64,000 nt of DNA from Ravibacter sp037191015 (GTDB lineage: Bacteria; Bacteroidota; Bacteroidia; Cytophagales; Spirosomataceae). The notes beneath the pieces are model-generated. The model was not told the DNA's origin. It ran no database searches and worked only from the letters and a program-made list of their open reading frames with translations. Of the stretch, positions 17,548 through 25,961 are shown piece by piece. The translations under genes and the position numbers were made by a program. The stretch's first letter is position 1. The number at the start of each line of letters is the position of its first letter. The stretch is from positions 124,001 to 188,000 of the forward strand of contig JBBCKD010000006.1 of assembly GCA_037191015.1 (NCBI GenBank), in the 5' to 3' direction.

Positions 17548-17655
17548 CGGATATGTTTTTAGCTAGTCGCGAAATCGGGTTTACTGATCTCACAATAAGG
17601 AGCATTCCGTAGCTAGCGCACACGTTTGCCGTCGTACGTTAACGACGGCTTTTTT
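17548..17655 (+). ncRNA. Candidate short structured RNA
   Basis: About 108 bases lie between a TAnnTTTG element and a strong terminator. TAGCTAG and GTAGCTAGC segments (17560s and 17610s) can pair with each other, and GGA-GCAT-TCC makes a small inner hairpin. A 19-codon frame (17553-17612, beginning MFLASREIG) also fits inside, so this could instead be a leader peptide plus attenuator for the membrane-peptide gene at 17674. No known RNA family is recognised. Confidence 0.4.
17628..17655 (+). terminator. Strong rho-independent terminator
   Basis: The perfect 8-bp stem GCCGTCGT / ACGACGGC with loop ACGTTA is followed by six T residues. It closes the candidate RNA or leader upstream of the gene at 17674. 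Confidence 0.85.
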
Positions 17656-17673
17656 CTCCTATTCTACAGCACT

Positions 17674-17790
17674 ATGAAACATACATTCACCCGATTCAAC
17701 ATCATAGCCCTCATCGTCATCCTGCTGATCACCTGGATAGGCCTTGCTTTCTTTCATCCAGGAGACGGGATGAGAGGTTTTTGGAGGTAG
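17674..17790 (+). CDS. Small single-span membrane peptide (38 aa)
   Basis: The peptide has a short basic N terminus (MKHTFTRFN), a hydrophobic span of about 18 residues (IIALIVILLITWIGLAFF) and a short C-terminal tail. It lies 18 bases after a terminator, so expression may depend on antitermination or readthrough. A membrane-acting phage peptide such as a superinfection-exclusion or antiholin type is conceivable but unproven. Confidence 0.5.
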   Translation: MKHTFTRFNIIALIVILLITWIGLAFFHPGDGMRGFWR

Positions 17791-17869
17791 GGGAGTTGGT
17801 TATCGCCTGACACCGACTCAGGGCCTTTCCCCTTCCCATTAACTACGACAGTAGCCCCGCGAAATTAGC

Positions 17870-17891
17870 GTCTTAACAGCCCTGTTAAGAC
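17870..17891. promoter_or_regulatory. 22-bp palindrome abutting the start of the head operon
   Basis: Arms GTCTTAACAG and CTGTTAAGAC flank a CC centre, and the ATG at 17893 comes one base after the palindrome. It may be an operator, or an RNA hairpin that occludes the ribosome-binding region of the structural operon. Confidence 0.65.
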
Positions 17892-17892
17892 C

Positions 17893-18210
17893 ATGCAACC
17901 GCGCCCTCCAATCCGCCTTTCACAGGCCCTCGATATTCTCAATTCCAGCGTAGCCGGCCACCGGCCGCAGGCGTTTCACCTGGTTTTCTGTACAGCCAAT
18001 CCTACCGAAGGTACCGGAGGTCAGCGTATAGTTTTTGACAGGGCCGTCCTCACAAAGCAGCTGAATGCCTCGAAAAAAGGTAGCGAAGAACAAAATACCT
18101 CCGTTCGTACGCGCCGGTACCCCATCAATGTAAAAAATCTCACCTCCAGCGAGATCCGTAAAGTTCATCTTGACCTGATCGAGTCGGTTAATTTTCATCC
18201 CGTCCTCTAA
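17893..18210 (+). CDS. Phage protein of unknown function, first gene of head-tail operon (105 aa)
   Basis: A small basic protein begins right after a 22-bp palindrome. Its central part is beta-type (QAFHLVFCTANPTEGTGGQ) and its C terminus reads SEIRKVHLDLIESVNFHP. It lies 2 bases upstream of the portal-like gene, so it is cotranslated with it. The role is unknown; head completion or regulation of the operon are both possible. Confidence 0.65.
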   Translation: MQPRPPIRLSQALDILNSSVAGHRPQAFHLVFCTANPTEGTGGQRIVFDRAVLTKQLNASKKGSEEQNTSVRTRRYPINVKNLTSSEIRKVHLDLIESVNFHPVL

Positions 18211-18212
18211 AG

Positions 18213-19553
18213 ATGTCGAATCTCATTATCGTCGAGCCGGACGCGTACCTTCTTAAGGACTCCCAGGTATTCCTACAAACAGAAGACTTCGCTTCCCCTG
18301 GTGCCCGGCCTACCCAGGTGATTGATAAAACTGAGCGGGACCATGGATATGTAGATATCGTTCCTTGGGGAGCGGCCAATAATTTCCCTCAGCGGGTGCT
18401 GGTCGACGGCGAGCGCAGCACGATCATCCCGACAGCTCTGAAATGGCAGGCAAACCTCATTTCGAAGCCCGTTCTTCCTTTTCTGGTCGATTATGATGAT
18501 AACGGGAACGAAGTCCTCCAGCATTGCAAGGATCCGGAGATATCCACATTCCTGGACAGCCGGCATTTCCGACGCTACCAGCGGGAAAGCGCCAATGATA
18601 TTTTCTGGTTCCTGAACATTTTCCCGGAACTTATTCTGAGCAAGGACCGGAAGAAAATCACTCATATACACCCTAACGAAGCGGCACATTGCCGTTGGAG
18701 CAAACAGAACGCTTCCGGCACCTGCGATTTCGTATATATCAATGCCAACTGGCCGGACGCTTCCGCCGGCGATCCGGAGACGATCAAGATCAGATCGCTC
18801 GACCCGTATCACTACGACCTGGTTGACTGGGCTCGGGAGGCAAATACATCGACCTACAAGTATATTTTCCCGTCGTCTTATCCTACGCCGGGAAAAACAT
18901 TCTACCAACTCGCTCACTGGAACGGTATCCGCAGAAGCGGCTGGCTCGACGTGCTCGCCTCTGTGCCTAAGCTAAAGAAAAGCCTTTTCGAAAACCAGAT
19001 GACCATCAAGTATCACATCAAAATTCCCCGGGAATTCTGGGAGAACGAATATGGTGCTGAATGGCAGAAATGGAGTGCAGATCAGCGGGACGCAGCCCGG
19101 ACCGCATTGATATCGAAGTTGAATAACCGCCTGATAGGAGTAGAGAAATCCGGCATCACCCTGGCGACCGAGTTCGGCACCAGCTCCATCGATGGAAAGA
19201 CTATCGAAGCCTGGGAAATTGAGGCTGTTCCAGACAAGCTGAAGGACGGGCAATACCTGGCCGACAACATGGAAGCCACAGCGCACTTGTTGTATGCCCT
19301 TGGCCTTGATCCGACGCTGGTCGGGTTTGCTTCGAAAGAAATGGGTTCCCGCTCCGGAGGTTCCGACAAACGGGAGTCGCTGCTCATCTACCTATCCCAA
19401 CTGGAGCCTTACCGTGATGTCCTTTTCGAGCCTCTGAATTTCATCGCCGAGTTCAATGGTTGGATAAAAAAATATCCGAAACTGAAATTCCGGATTCCGC
19501 AAACGCTGCTTACCACGCTCGATACAGGAGCTTCCACCAAAGAAGTCGCATAA
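18213..19553 (+). CDS. Probable phage portal protein
   Basis: At 446 residues this is the usual size of a portal, the dodecameric ring through which DNA enters the head. Supporting features are the mixed alpha/beta body, a long helical part after residue 260 (KKSLFENQMTIKYHIKIP), and a C-terminal segment with GSRSGGSDKRESLL followed by an amphipathic helix, as seen in portal crown and stem regions. Its place near the start of the head-tail operon also fits. The call rests on size, composition and order rather than a diagnostic motif. Confidence 0.65.
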   Translation: MSNLIIVEPDAYLLKDSQVFLQTEDFASPGARPTQVIDKTERDHGYVDIVPWGAANNFPQRVLVDGERSTIIPTALKWQANLISKPVLPFLVDYDDNGNEVLQHCKDPEISTFLDSRHFRRYQRESANDIFWFLNIFPELILSKDRKKITHIHPNEAAHCRWSKQNASGTCDFVYINANWPDASAGDPETIKIRSLDPYHYDLVDWAREANTSTYKYIFPSSYPTPGKTFYQLAHWNGIRRSGWLDVLASVPKLKKSLFENQMTIKYHIKIPREFWENEYGAEWQKWSADQRDAARTALISKLNNRLIGVEKSGITLATEFGTSSIDGKTIEAWEIEAVPDKLKDGQYLADNMEATAHLLYALGLDPTLVGFASKEMGSRSGGSDKRESLLIYLSQLEPYRDVLFEPLNFIAEFNGWIKKYPKLKFRIPQTLLTTLDTGASTKEVA

Positions 19554-19555
19554 AA

Positions 19556-20503
19556 ATGCATTTCATTCCCGACATCCCCACACTTCAGTCTTTTGTCCCG
19601 GTCGCCGCCGATCTCGACCTGGCCATTATCCACTCCGATCTTTCACGGGCAGTTCGTCGCCACATCCAGCCATTGCTCGGCAGGGAGTTTCTCGGGGAGC
19701 TTTTTGCGGATTACAAAGATTCTACCCTGGATGAAAAGCAGCTTGAGCTGGTAGACTATATCAATGCCGCTGCCGCCCCACTGGCCTTATGGATACATTC
19801 GAAAAAAGGCGGGGTAACCTTCGATAGTTCCGGAATTTACAAGCGGAAAAATGAAAATCGCTGGAACCTGTCAGACACCGAGCAGCAAAAGTTGGAAGCG
19901 TCCTACCTCTCGGATGGTATCGATGCACTCGACGACTTACTGAACTACCTGGAGGATTCTCTGGCAGACTTCCCTACTTACGCTGACGCTCCGGAGCGTA
20001 AAGCTGAGCGCCTGAGCCTGATACCGTCAGCCTCCGTAGTCCTGGATGTTTTTCACATGCTTTGTCCCCGAATCACCTTCTGCGCTATGCGTGAGGGGCT
20101 TCGCTATATGGAGCGTACACGGGTGAAACCACTCCTGCAGGACTACTATTCCACACTGATCGGCACATCGCCGGCAGAGGGCTCATTTGACAACACCTGC
20201 CTGATACTCGCACGCCGAGCGGTAATTTATCTCGGTACTGGCCGGGCCCTGGTTACGAGAGGGGTAACCCTAACCACGGAGGGGCTGCGCGTTATGATGG
20301 ATAACAAAACTCAGGTTTCAGATTCAGAGAATGCCAGGATAGAAGCTGCAGCCCGTGAATATCTGCATTCTGGAGAAGTCGAGATTGCCACGCTCGTGAA
20401 GCTTTTGAACGACAATCCTCCAGTCGGATATACGCCTCCCAGCCTCGCGATTCTACCCGCCCGCTGCAAATCACTCCCCAACTCAAAAATCCTGCTTTTA
20501 TAA
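19556..20503 (+). CDS. Phage structural protein of unknown function (315 aa)
   Basis: The ATG at 19556 is chosen, 2 bases after the portal stop; an in-frame ATG at 19460 would extend into the portal gene and adds sequence that reads like its shadow. The protein is largely helical (LDLAIIHSDLSRAVRRH). It resembles the head or neck accessory proteins that follow portals in Bacteroidota phages, and I think of the DUF6712 group without being able to confirm it. Its stop and the next start overlap as TAATG. Confidence 0.65.
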   Translation: MHFIPDIPTLQSFVPVAADLDLAIIHSDLSRAVRRHIQPLLGREFLGELFADYKDSTLDEKQLELVDYINAAAAPLALWIHSKKGGVTFDSSGIYKRKNENRWNLSDTEQQKLEASYLSDGIDALDDLLNYLEDSLADFPTYADAPERKAERLSLIPSASVVLDVFHMLCPRITFCAMREGLRYMERTRVKPLLQDYYSTLIGTSPAEGSFDNTCLILARRAVIYLGTGRALVTRGVTLTTEGLRVMMDNKTQVSDSENARIEAAAREYLHSGEVEIATLVKLLNDNPPVGYTPPSLAILPARCKSLPNSKILLL

Positions 20504-21336
20504 TGCACATTATACAAATAGACGGAAAGGGCTATACAGGCCCAGATAAATTCGAAGAGCTTACCGAGGAGCAGTTCATTGCGGTTGTTACCATCATGCA
20601 GCAATCGGAGAAGAATCCATCTGCTAAGTGGGCGCTGCTGCCTCTTCTCTATCGCATCCCTGTGAAAGAGATGGAGCGTCTCAACCCGGTTCAGCGGGTG
20701 GAGCTGCTGGCCGTGACAGATTTTCTTTACGATGAAACCAAACTCCCATACAAGGAGCTTATCCACAAAATACCGGTGCAGATAGGAAAAGCGCTCACGC
20801 TTTATACGCTTTATGGGCCTGGCGACGGCCTGAAAAACCTGATTTTCGGGGAGTTTATGGCTGCTGAGCTGAAGCTGGAAGCATTCAACAAGGGGGCATC
20901 CCCTGAGGCGCTCGACGAATTTTGCGGGATTCTATACCGTATCTCTGACAGGCAGTCGAAGAAGAAAACAGATAAGCGGATCCCTTTCTCTGAAGCCTTG
21001 ATAGGGCGATATGCCGAGAAGGTTGTCAACCTCCCTGTACCCATCAAAACAGCTATCATGCTCCAGTATCATGGGGCCAAGAAACTGTTCCCTCGCCTTT
21101 TTAAGTACGTATTTCCTCAGAAGGAAGAGGATGAAGAGGTAGAGAAAGGACAGAAGAAATCCGGTCAGAGCTCTTCAATGACCTGGCTCAACGCAGCCAT
21201 TTCGATGGCCAATAACGATGTGACGAAAATCTCTTTGGTTGAAGCCACACCGTTGCATCTCACCCTCAAGGTTCTCAACGACACGATCAAAGAAAACCAG
21301 GAGTTGCAGCGCAAGCTGGCCGCTCACCGGAAATAG
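20503..21336 (+). CDS. Phage protein, possible tail assembly chaperone-type (277 aa)
   Basis: This helical, soluble protein opens with a small beta unit (MHIIQIDGKGYTG) and a helical bundle, and ends in a charged coiled-coil helix (LKVLNDTIKENQELQRKLAA). It sits four genes before the tape measure protein, in the region where tail assembly chaperones usually lie. No slippery frameshift heptamer was noticed at its end. The role is inferred from position only. Confidence 0.55.
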   Translation: MHIIQIDGKGYTGPDKFEELTEEQFIAVVTIMQQSEKNPSAKWALLPLLYRIPVKEMERLNPVQRVELLAVTDFLYDETKLPYKELIHKIPVQIGKALTLYTLYGPGDGLKNLIFGEFMAAELKLEAFNKGASPEALDEFCGILYRISDRQSKKKTDKRIPFSEALIGRYAEKVVNLPVPIKTAIMLQYHGAKKLFPRLFKYVFPQKEEDEEVEKGQKKSGQSSSMTWLNAAISMANNDVTKISLVEATPLHLTLKVLNDTIKENQELQRKLAAHRK

Positions 21337-21338
21337 CC

Positions 21339-21866
21339 ATGTATTCTTCTTATACATCGTTTTTCAAGGAAGTAGCCGCCCGGTTGACTTTGCTGGGAGA
21401 TACCCCCGGGAAGGCAAATCTTATGTTCATAGACAGTCCCGAAATCGCCGACAACCTACTCAGTTCCCTGAGCGCAAAAGTCTGTTACCCCCTTCTCCTG
21501 GTCGAATGGTATGATGAGGAGACGGCCTACAATGGATCGGGGTATCATCGGGAACTGACTGGATCTTTTGCAGTTGTGGCTCCGCAGGAAAGGATGACGA
21601 AAGGGCACGAACAGAGCCTGAAGGTTATCTATGATACCACCAAACCGGCAGCTGATGCCATATTTTCTTTAATGCGGCAGCGTGCAGATGTCGGGCTGCT
21701 GCTTCATAACGGGCAACCGATTTCACTCGGAACCGTTGCTCCTGGCAATTGGGTCGGCCCACTACACAATGACCTGTACGGCTGGCGGATCGAATTTACC
21801 TGGAAGCTTCCCGGTACTACGTGTTTCAATCCTGATCTCTGGAGGCCTGAAAGCAATGAAGTATAG
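21339..21866 (+). CDS. Phage protein of unknown function (175 aa)
   Basis: A soluble protein starts 2 bases after the preceding stop. It has a helical N-terminal 50 residues and a beta-rich remainder (YPLLLVEWYDEETAYNGSG, then GWRIEFTWKLPG). Neck or tail-completion proteins between portal and tape measure have this size and style. It overlaps the next gene by 11 bases. Confidence 0.6.
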   Translation: MYSSYTSFFKEVAARLTLLGDTPGKANLMFIDSPEIADNLLSSLSAKVCYPLLLVEWYDEETAYNGSGYHRELTGSFAVVAPQERMTKGHEQSLKVIYDTTKPAADAIFSLMRQRADVGLLLHNGQPISLGTVAPGNWVGPLHNDLYGWRIEFTWKLPGTTCFNPDLWRPESNEV

Positions 21867-22350
21867 TGATCTGGATATCCATGGCCGAATCAATCTGAAA
21901 GGCACCTACGCATCCTTTCTCAGGATCGCTGTTGAGCGCTTCCGGAAGGAGCAGGATAAGAAGATCTACCGCTACAAAAACCCGGTCGTCAAACGGAAAG
22001 GCCGCTGGGTCCCTGGGAAGCCACGTACCAAAGCGCTTTACGATAGCTTCGATACCAGTTATCGCGCCGGCATCACCGGCTCAGACACTCTTACCATTCA
22101 ATTCCTTATGTATGGCCGTATGGTTGACATGGGCGTTGGCCGGGGCGTCTCCGTAAACTATGCTCTTGTAAGGCGCCGGTTCGGGGCCAGAAAAACCGGT
22201 ATCACCCGGCGCCCGAAGCGGTGGTACTCCAAGCGGAAAAGGTCTGAAGAGCTTCGGTTGGGAGAGATCCTGCAGGAGCGGTACAAAACTGGCCTGATAC
22301 GGCTGGCCGAGTCCCATTTAAACCACGTAATCACCATCCCATTTTCATAA
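21856..22350 (+). CDS. Basic phage protein of unknown function (164 aa)
   Basis: The start at 21856 (MKYSDLDIHG) is chosen over an in-frame ATG at 21682 that would lie wholly inside the previous gene. The protein is very basic in the middle and near the end (KRKGRWVPGK, RRPKRWYSKRKR) and ends in a beta-type NHVITIPFS. It may contact DNA or another acidic partner. Its position suggests a neck or tail-completion role. Confidence 0.6.
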   Translation: MKYSDLDIHGRINLKGTYASFLRIAVERFRKEQDKKIYRYKNPVVKRKGRWVPGKPRTKALYDSFDTSYRAGITGSDTLTIQFLMYGRMVDMGVGRGVSVNYALVRRRFGARKTGITRRPKRWYSKRKRSEELRLGEILQERYKTGLIRLAESHLNHVITIPFS

Positions 22351-22352
22351 CC

Positions 22353-22607
22353 ATGACATCAGATTTGACCGGCGAAACTGAGCCGCAAGTAACAGAAGAC
22401 ATATGGTTCGAAGAGCTTCAGGCGCTCTCCGCCAGTAAGGGGCTGCCATCCGGAGTAAACCGCGAACGCTGGATAACCCACTACCATCACGGGCGTTCTC
22501 CCGAGCAGGCAATTCGTTTCGTATTGGGCGACGAAGCTTTTGAAAGGTTATGCCGCCAGGGCGTCCATTGTCAGGGGCTTTGTCAGTGCCCTGATCATTC
22601 TCACTAA
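22353..22607 (+). CDS. Small phage protein with Cys/His-rich tail (84 aa)
   Basis: It starts 2 bases after the preceding stop. The first 60 residues are helical and acidic. The last 18 carry four Cys and two His (CRQGVHCQGLCQCPDHSH), a plausible metal-binding tail. Lying directly upstream of the tape measure, it could be a tail assembly factor. No family is recognised. Confidence 0.55.
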   Translation: MTSDLTGETEPQVTEDIWFEELQALSASKGLPSGVNRERWITHYHHGRSPEQAIRFVLGDEAFERLCRQGVHCQGLCQCPDHSH

Positions 22608-22667
22608 TCCGATTCCTGCCGGTAAATCTCCGCCGGCAGGCACCCTTTATCTCCCTCCACACACACC

Positions 22668-25600
22668 ATGGCAATTAAAAACAAGCGGGAGCTCGCGACC
22701 ATTGATCTTATTATTAACGGGCAGCAGGCAAAATCCACCCTTAAGGACGTGCGCGCCGCCACCGTTGCTGTTGAGCGTGAGCTCAACAATATGAAGAAGG
22801 ATGACGACCCTGCAGGGTGGAAAGAAATGATCAGAACCCTGGATAAACTTAAGAAAGCCCAGACTGACATTACTACTGAGATCCGCGGAGGTGAAGGGTC
22901 TCTTAATCGGTTTAAAACAAGCTGGAAAGATATAGCGCAGGGTTTTGTAGGCGGTTCGCTGCTCATGCGTGGTATTGACATGCTCCGTCAAGGATTTCGA
23001 CGTGTTGCCGAAATGGTTTATACTGTGTCTGATGAGCTAGCCAACGTTTCCAAAACGACCGGCCTTACTCAGGACCAAGTGAGGGGATTGAACTCTGAAC
23101 TACAAAAGATCAACACTCGTACAGCTACATCTGAGCTCAGGAGTCTTGCAGAAGAAGCTGGGCGTCTGGGATACAGCGCGGAAAAGGATATTTTGGGTTT
23201 CGTAAGAGCATCAGACCAGATAGAAGTAGCATTGGGGGATGCACTCGGTGAAGGGGCTACGCTCGACATAGCGAAGCTTGTTGAGATTTTTAAGACTGAT
23301 GACGTGTATGGATTAGAGAGCGCCTTGCTCCGGACTGGCTCTGCTCTCAATGAACTTGGAATGGCATCGACAGCTAATGAAGGTTATATGGTCGACTTTG
23401 CAAAGCGGATGTCAGGTATTGCCAACGTAGCGAACGTAAGCATAGAGGAAACGCTTGCATTGGCTGCTACGTTGGACTCATTGGGGCAAACGGCGGAAGT
23501 TTCGAGCACTGCTCTCAGCAAAGTACTTGTAAAAATGGGCTCGGATGTTCCTACCTACGCGAAGATGGCCGGAAAATCAGTCGACGAGTTCAGGGAAATA
23601 TTGAAGCGTTCGTCGGTAGAGGGGTTGATGTTGGTATTAGAAAATGTCGGCAAAACGACAGACGGGATTGAAAAGCTCTCGTCCACACTCGGAGATCTTG
23701 GACTTGATGGAGGGCGGGTCACAGGCGTTTTTGGTTCCTTATCAAAAAATATTTCTACGTACAATAGCAATCTGAAGATCGCCACAACTGGTACAAGGGA
23801 AGCGACCTCTGTTACGAACGAATTCAACGTGAAAAACGCGAATGCGGCTGCTATTTGGGATAAGATCGTAAAGAAAATGGTCAATTTCGGAGAGAATGTC
23901 GCTTTGTCTCTTGAACCAGCAGTTTATGCGCTGGGGGTGCTGACTGGTGCGATAACAAAGGCGGAAATCGCAGTATTGAAATTAGGCAAAAAGCAGGCTG
24001 AAATAGCAGAGATGGACAAAACGCTTGTCCCGCTGATGACGCGATACGGCGAACTCGCAAGTGAAGTCGATCGAACGGCCGGTGAAGAGAGTGAGCTGCA
24101 GTCGCTAATAAAGCAAATTGGCGAAATCGTTCCGTCCGCTGTTTCCGAGTGGAGCAAGTATGGTGATGTCATGTCTATAAATACACAGAAGGTTTGGGAG
24201 CATATTACTGCTGAAAGAGAACTGCTCAAGGCGCAGAAGGAAAGAAGCGTTGAAAAGATGAACCAGGAGTTGGAGAGAAACCTTAATAAGCGCCAGGCTA
24301 TACTCGAAAAGCTACGAAGACAGGAGGCGACGGAAGTAGTTGTCGGGGGCGAATTGGGGAGTACGGTTGTGACGCGATCTGCGACTTCGCTTGAGCTAGC
24401 TAAATACCAAAGCCAACTGAAAGAAGTTAATCGTCTTATTCAGGAAAATGAAACAGGACTCTATCGGCTATTAGGATATGGAGGGCATTCTGACTTTAAT
24501 GCGCCCTCGATGAAATCTCTTTTGTCGAAGAAAGATACAGAGACTGAAACAGAGCAAGAAAAAAAAGCCAGGGAGGCGAGGGAAAAAGCAGAAAGAGAAG
24601 CGGCTGAAAGAGCGGCTGCTGAGCGCAGAGAGAAGAATAAAAAGGACTACGAATCACTCCAACAAGCAATATCTGACGCCGAGCACAACATTCTGCTCTC
24701 GAAAATGTCAGCCTTCGAGAAGGAGATTCAGCTTACTCACGACAAATACAATAAGCTTCGTGAGATGGCAAAAGGGCATGCCGATTCCATTGCCAGGATC
24801 ACAGATCTGGAGAATCAGGAGCTTGCAACCATCAATAATAAACACCTGATAGAACTTCTTGAAGAGTCAGACAAGTACATAGCCGATAAAGAAAAGTCTG
24901 AACAGCTCTATGCGGAAAAGAGAAAAGCATTTGAGCGCCAGCAACACCTCGAAAATCTCCAAGCTGCCGATGACCAGTTCTCTCTCATCAACCTGAAGTA
25001 CCAGGAGTTGATGGATCAATATGTCGAATACGGCATGGATACGACCCAGCTTTTTGAGCGATGGTCGAAAGAGATCGGTCAGATAATCAACAAAGGCCCT
25101 GAAGAATCAAAGAAGACTCGTCGTGAGCTGAATGAACAAATATCTGCTTACTATGCACTTGGTGATGCTATTACCGGTGTGTTGCAGGTGTCGGCCGCCA
25201 ATCGCGAAGAAAATGCGAAGTTTGAGGCGCAAATGGCCGTTTTCCAGGTTGCTGTCGAGTCTGGTGTTGCCATAGCGAAGGCCGTTACAATAGCCGTCAG
25301 TAACTCTAAAACTGTATGGACCATGATAGCCGCCATTGGTGCAGCGATTGCTACCGTCACTACTGGTATTGCAAGGGCAAAAAGCCTCATTAACGAAGCT
25401 AAAGCTCCGGAAGCTCCGGCCTTCCGGGCTGACGGTGGTCCTACCGACCTCCGATCTATATATATGGATAAGACCGGGCAGCCAGAAGGATACGTCGACC
25501 GTCCTACCTTTTATCAACTCGGGCGTCGCTCTTACGTTGCCGGTGAAGCAGGAATAGAATATGTAGTGAGTGGGCCTATGTTGAAAAATCCCGCAGTGGC

Positions 25601-25850
25601 CGACTTTGTTTCAATGCTGGAAGCCCTCCGTCAGCAGCGTTTTTTTTCTAACGGAGGTTATACCGGGACGGTTGCCATACCTGATACTAATAAGGCAGCA
25701 CCATCGACTGATCCAGCTATCCTTTCTACACTTATCGAGCAGAATAGGCTTTTAAAGCAACTTGTAGCAAAACCTACCGGAATAAATTATCGCGTTTTTG
25801 AGGAGTACGAAGAGAAAATTAATGATATCCGTTCTCGGGCCAGCGCTTAA
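22668..25850 (+). CDS. Phage tape measure protein (1,060 aa)
   Basis: It sets tail length and is ejected with the DNA. Long heptad-rich helices cover residues about 20-110 and 590-830, including an Ala/Glu/Lys/Arg-rich coil (REKAEREAAERAAAERREK). A hydrophobic stretch with several potential membrane spans lies near residues 855-905 (AIAKAVTIAV, MIAAIGAAIATVTTGI). The TP901-like N-terminal style (GLTQDQVRGL, LGQTAEVSSTALSKVL) is typical. At about 1.5 angstrom per residue the tail would be near 150-160 nm. It is the largest gene of its operon, and a bidirectional terminator follows. Confidence 0.9.
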   Translation: MAIKNKRELATIDLIINGQQAKSTLKDVRAATVAVERELNNMKKDDDPAGWKEMIRTLDKLKKAQTDITTEIRGGEGSLNRFKTSWKDIAQGFVGGSLLMRGIDMLRQGFRRVAEMVYTVSDELANVSKTTGLTQDQVRGLNSELQKINTRTATSELRSLAEEAGRLGYSAEKDILGFVRASDQIEVALGDALGEGATLDIAKLVEIFKTDDVYGLESALLRTGSALNELGMASTANEGYMVDFAKRMSGIANVANVSIEETLALAATLDSLGQTAEVSSTALSKVLVKMGSDVPTYAKMAGKSVDEFREILKRSSVEGLMLVLENVGKTTDGIEKLSSTLGDLGLDGGRVTGVFGSLSKNISTYNSNLKIATTGTREATSVTNEFNVKNANAAAIWDKIVKKMVNFGENVALSLEPAVYALGVLTGAITKAEIAVLKLGKKQAEIAEMDKTLVPLMTRYGELASEVDRTAGEESELQSLIKQIGEIVPSAVSEWSKYGDVMSINTQKVWEHITAERELLKAQKERSVEKMNQELERNLNKRQAILEKLRRQEATEVVVGGELGSTVVTRSATSLELAKYQSQLKEVNRLIQENETGLYRLLGYGGHSDFNAPSMKSLLSKKDTETETEQEKKAREAREKAEREAAERAAAERREKNKKDYESLQQAISDAEHNILLSKMSAFEKEIQLTHDKYNKLREMAKGHADSIARITDLENQELATINNKHLIELLEESDKYIADKEKSEQLYAEKRKAFERQQHLENLQAADDQFSLINLKYQELMDQYVEYGMDTTQLFERWSKEIGQIINKGPEESKKTRRELNEQISAYYALGDAITGVLQVSAANREENAKFEAQMAVFQVAVESGVAIAKAVTIAVSNSKTVWTMIAAIGAAIATVTTGIARAKSLINEAKAPEAPAFRADGGPTDLRSIYMDKTGQPEGYVDRPTFYQLGRRSYVAGEAGIEYVVSGPMLKNPAVADFVSMLEALRQQRFFSNGGYTGTVAIPDTNKAAPSTDPAILSTLIEQNRLLKQLVAKPTGINYRVFEEYEEKINDIRSRASA

Positions 25851-25871
25851 AGAATAATTTGCCATCAATGC

Positions 25872-25909
25872 AAAAAGGACTTTCTAGCTTTCGATTGTCC
25901 TTTTTTTTG
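25872..25909. terminator. Bidirectional terminator between tape measure and integrase
   Basis: The stem AAAAAGGAC / GTCCTTTTT is followed by more T residues on the plus strand. The T-run also works for the convergent integrase transcript on the minus strand. Confidence 0.75.
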
Positions 25910-25961
25910 TTTTCGAGCCAGGAGGCTATTACAGATTACAGAATTACAAAAAATCCCGGGT

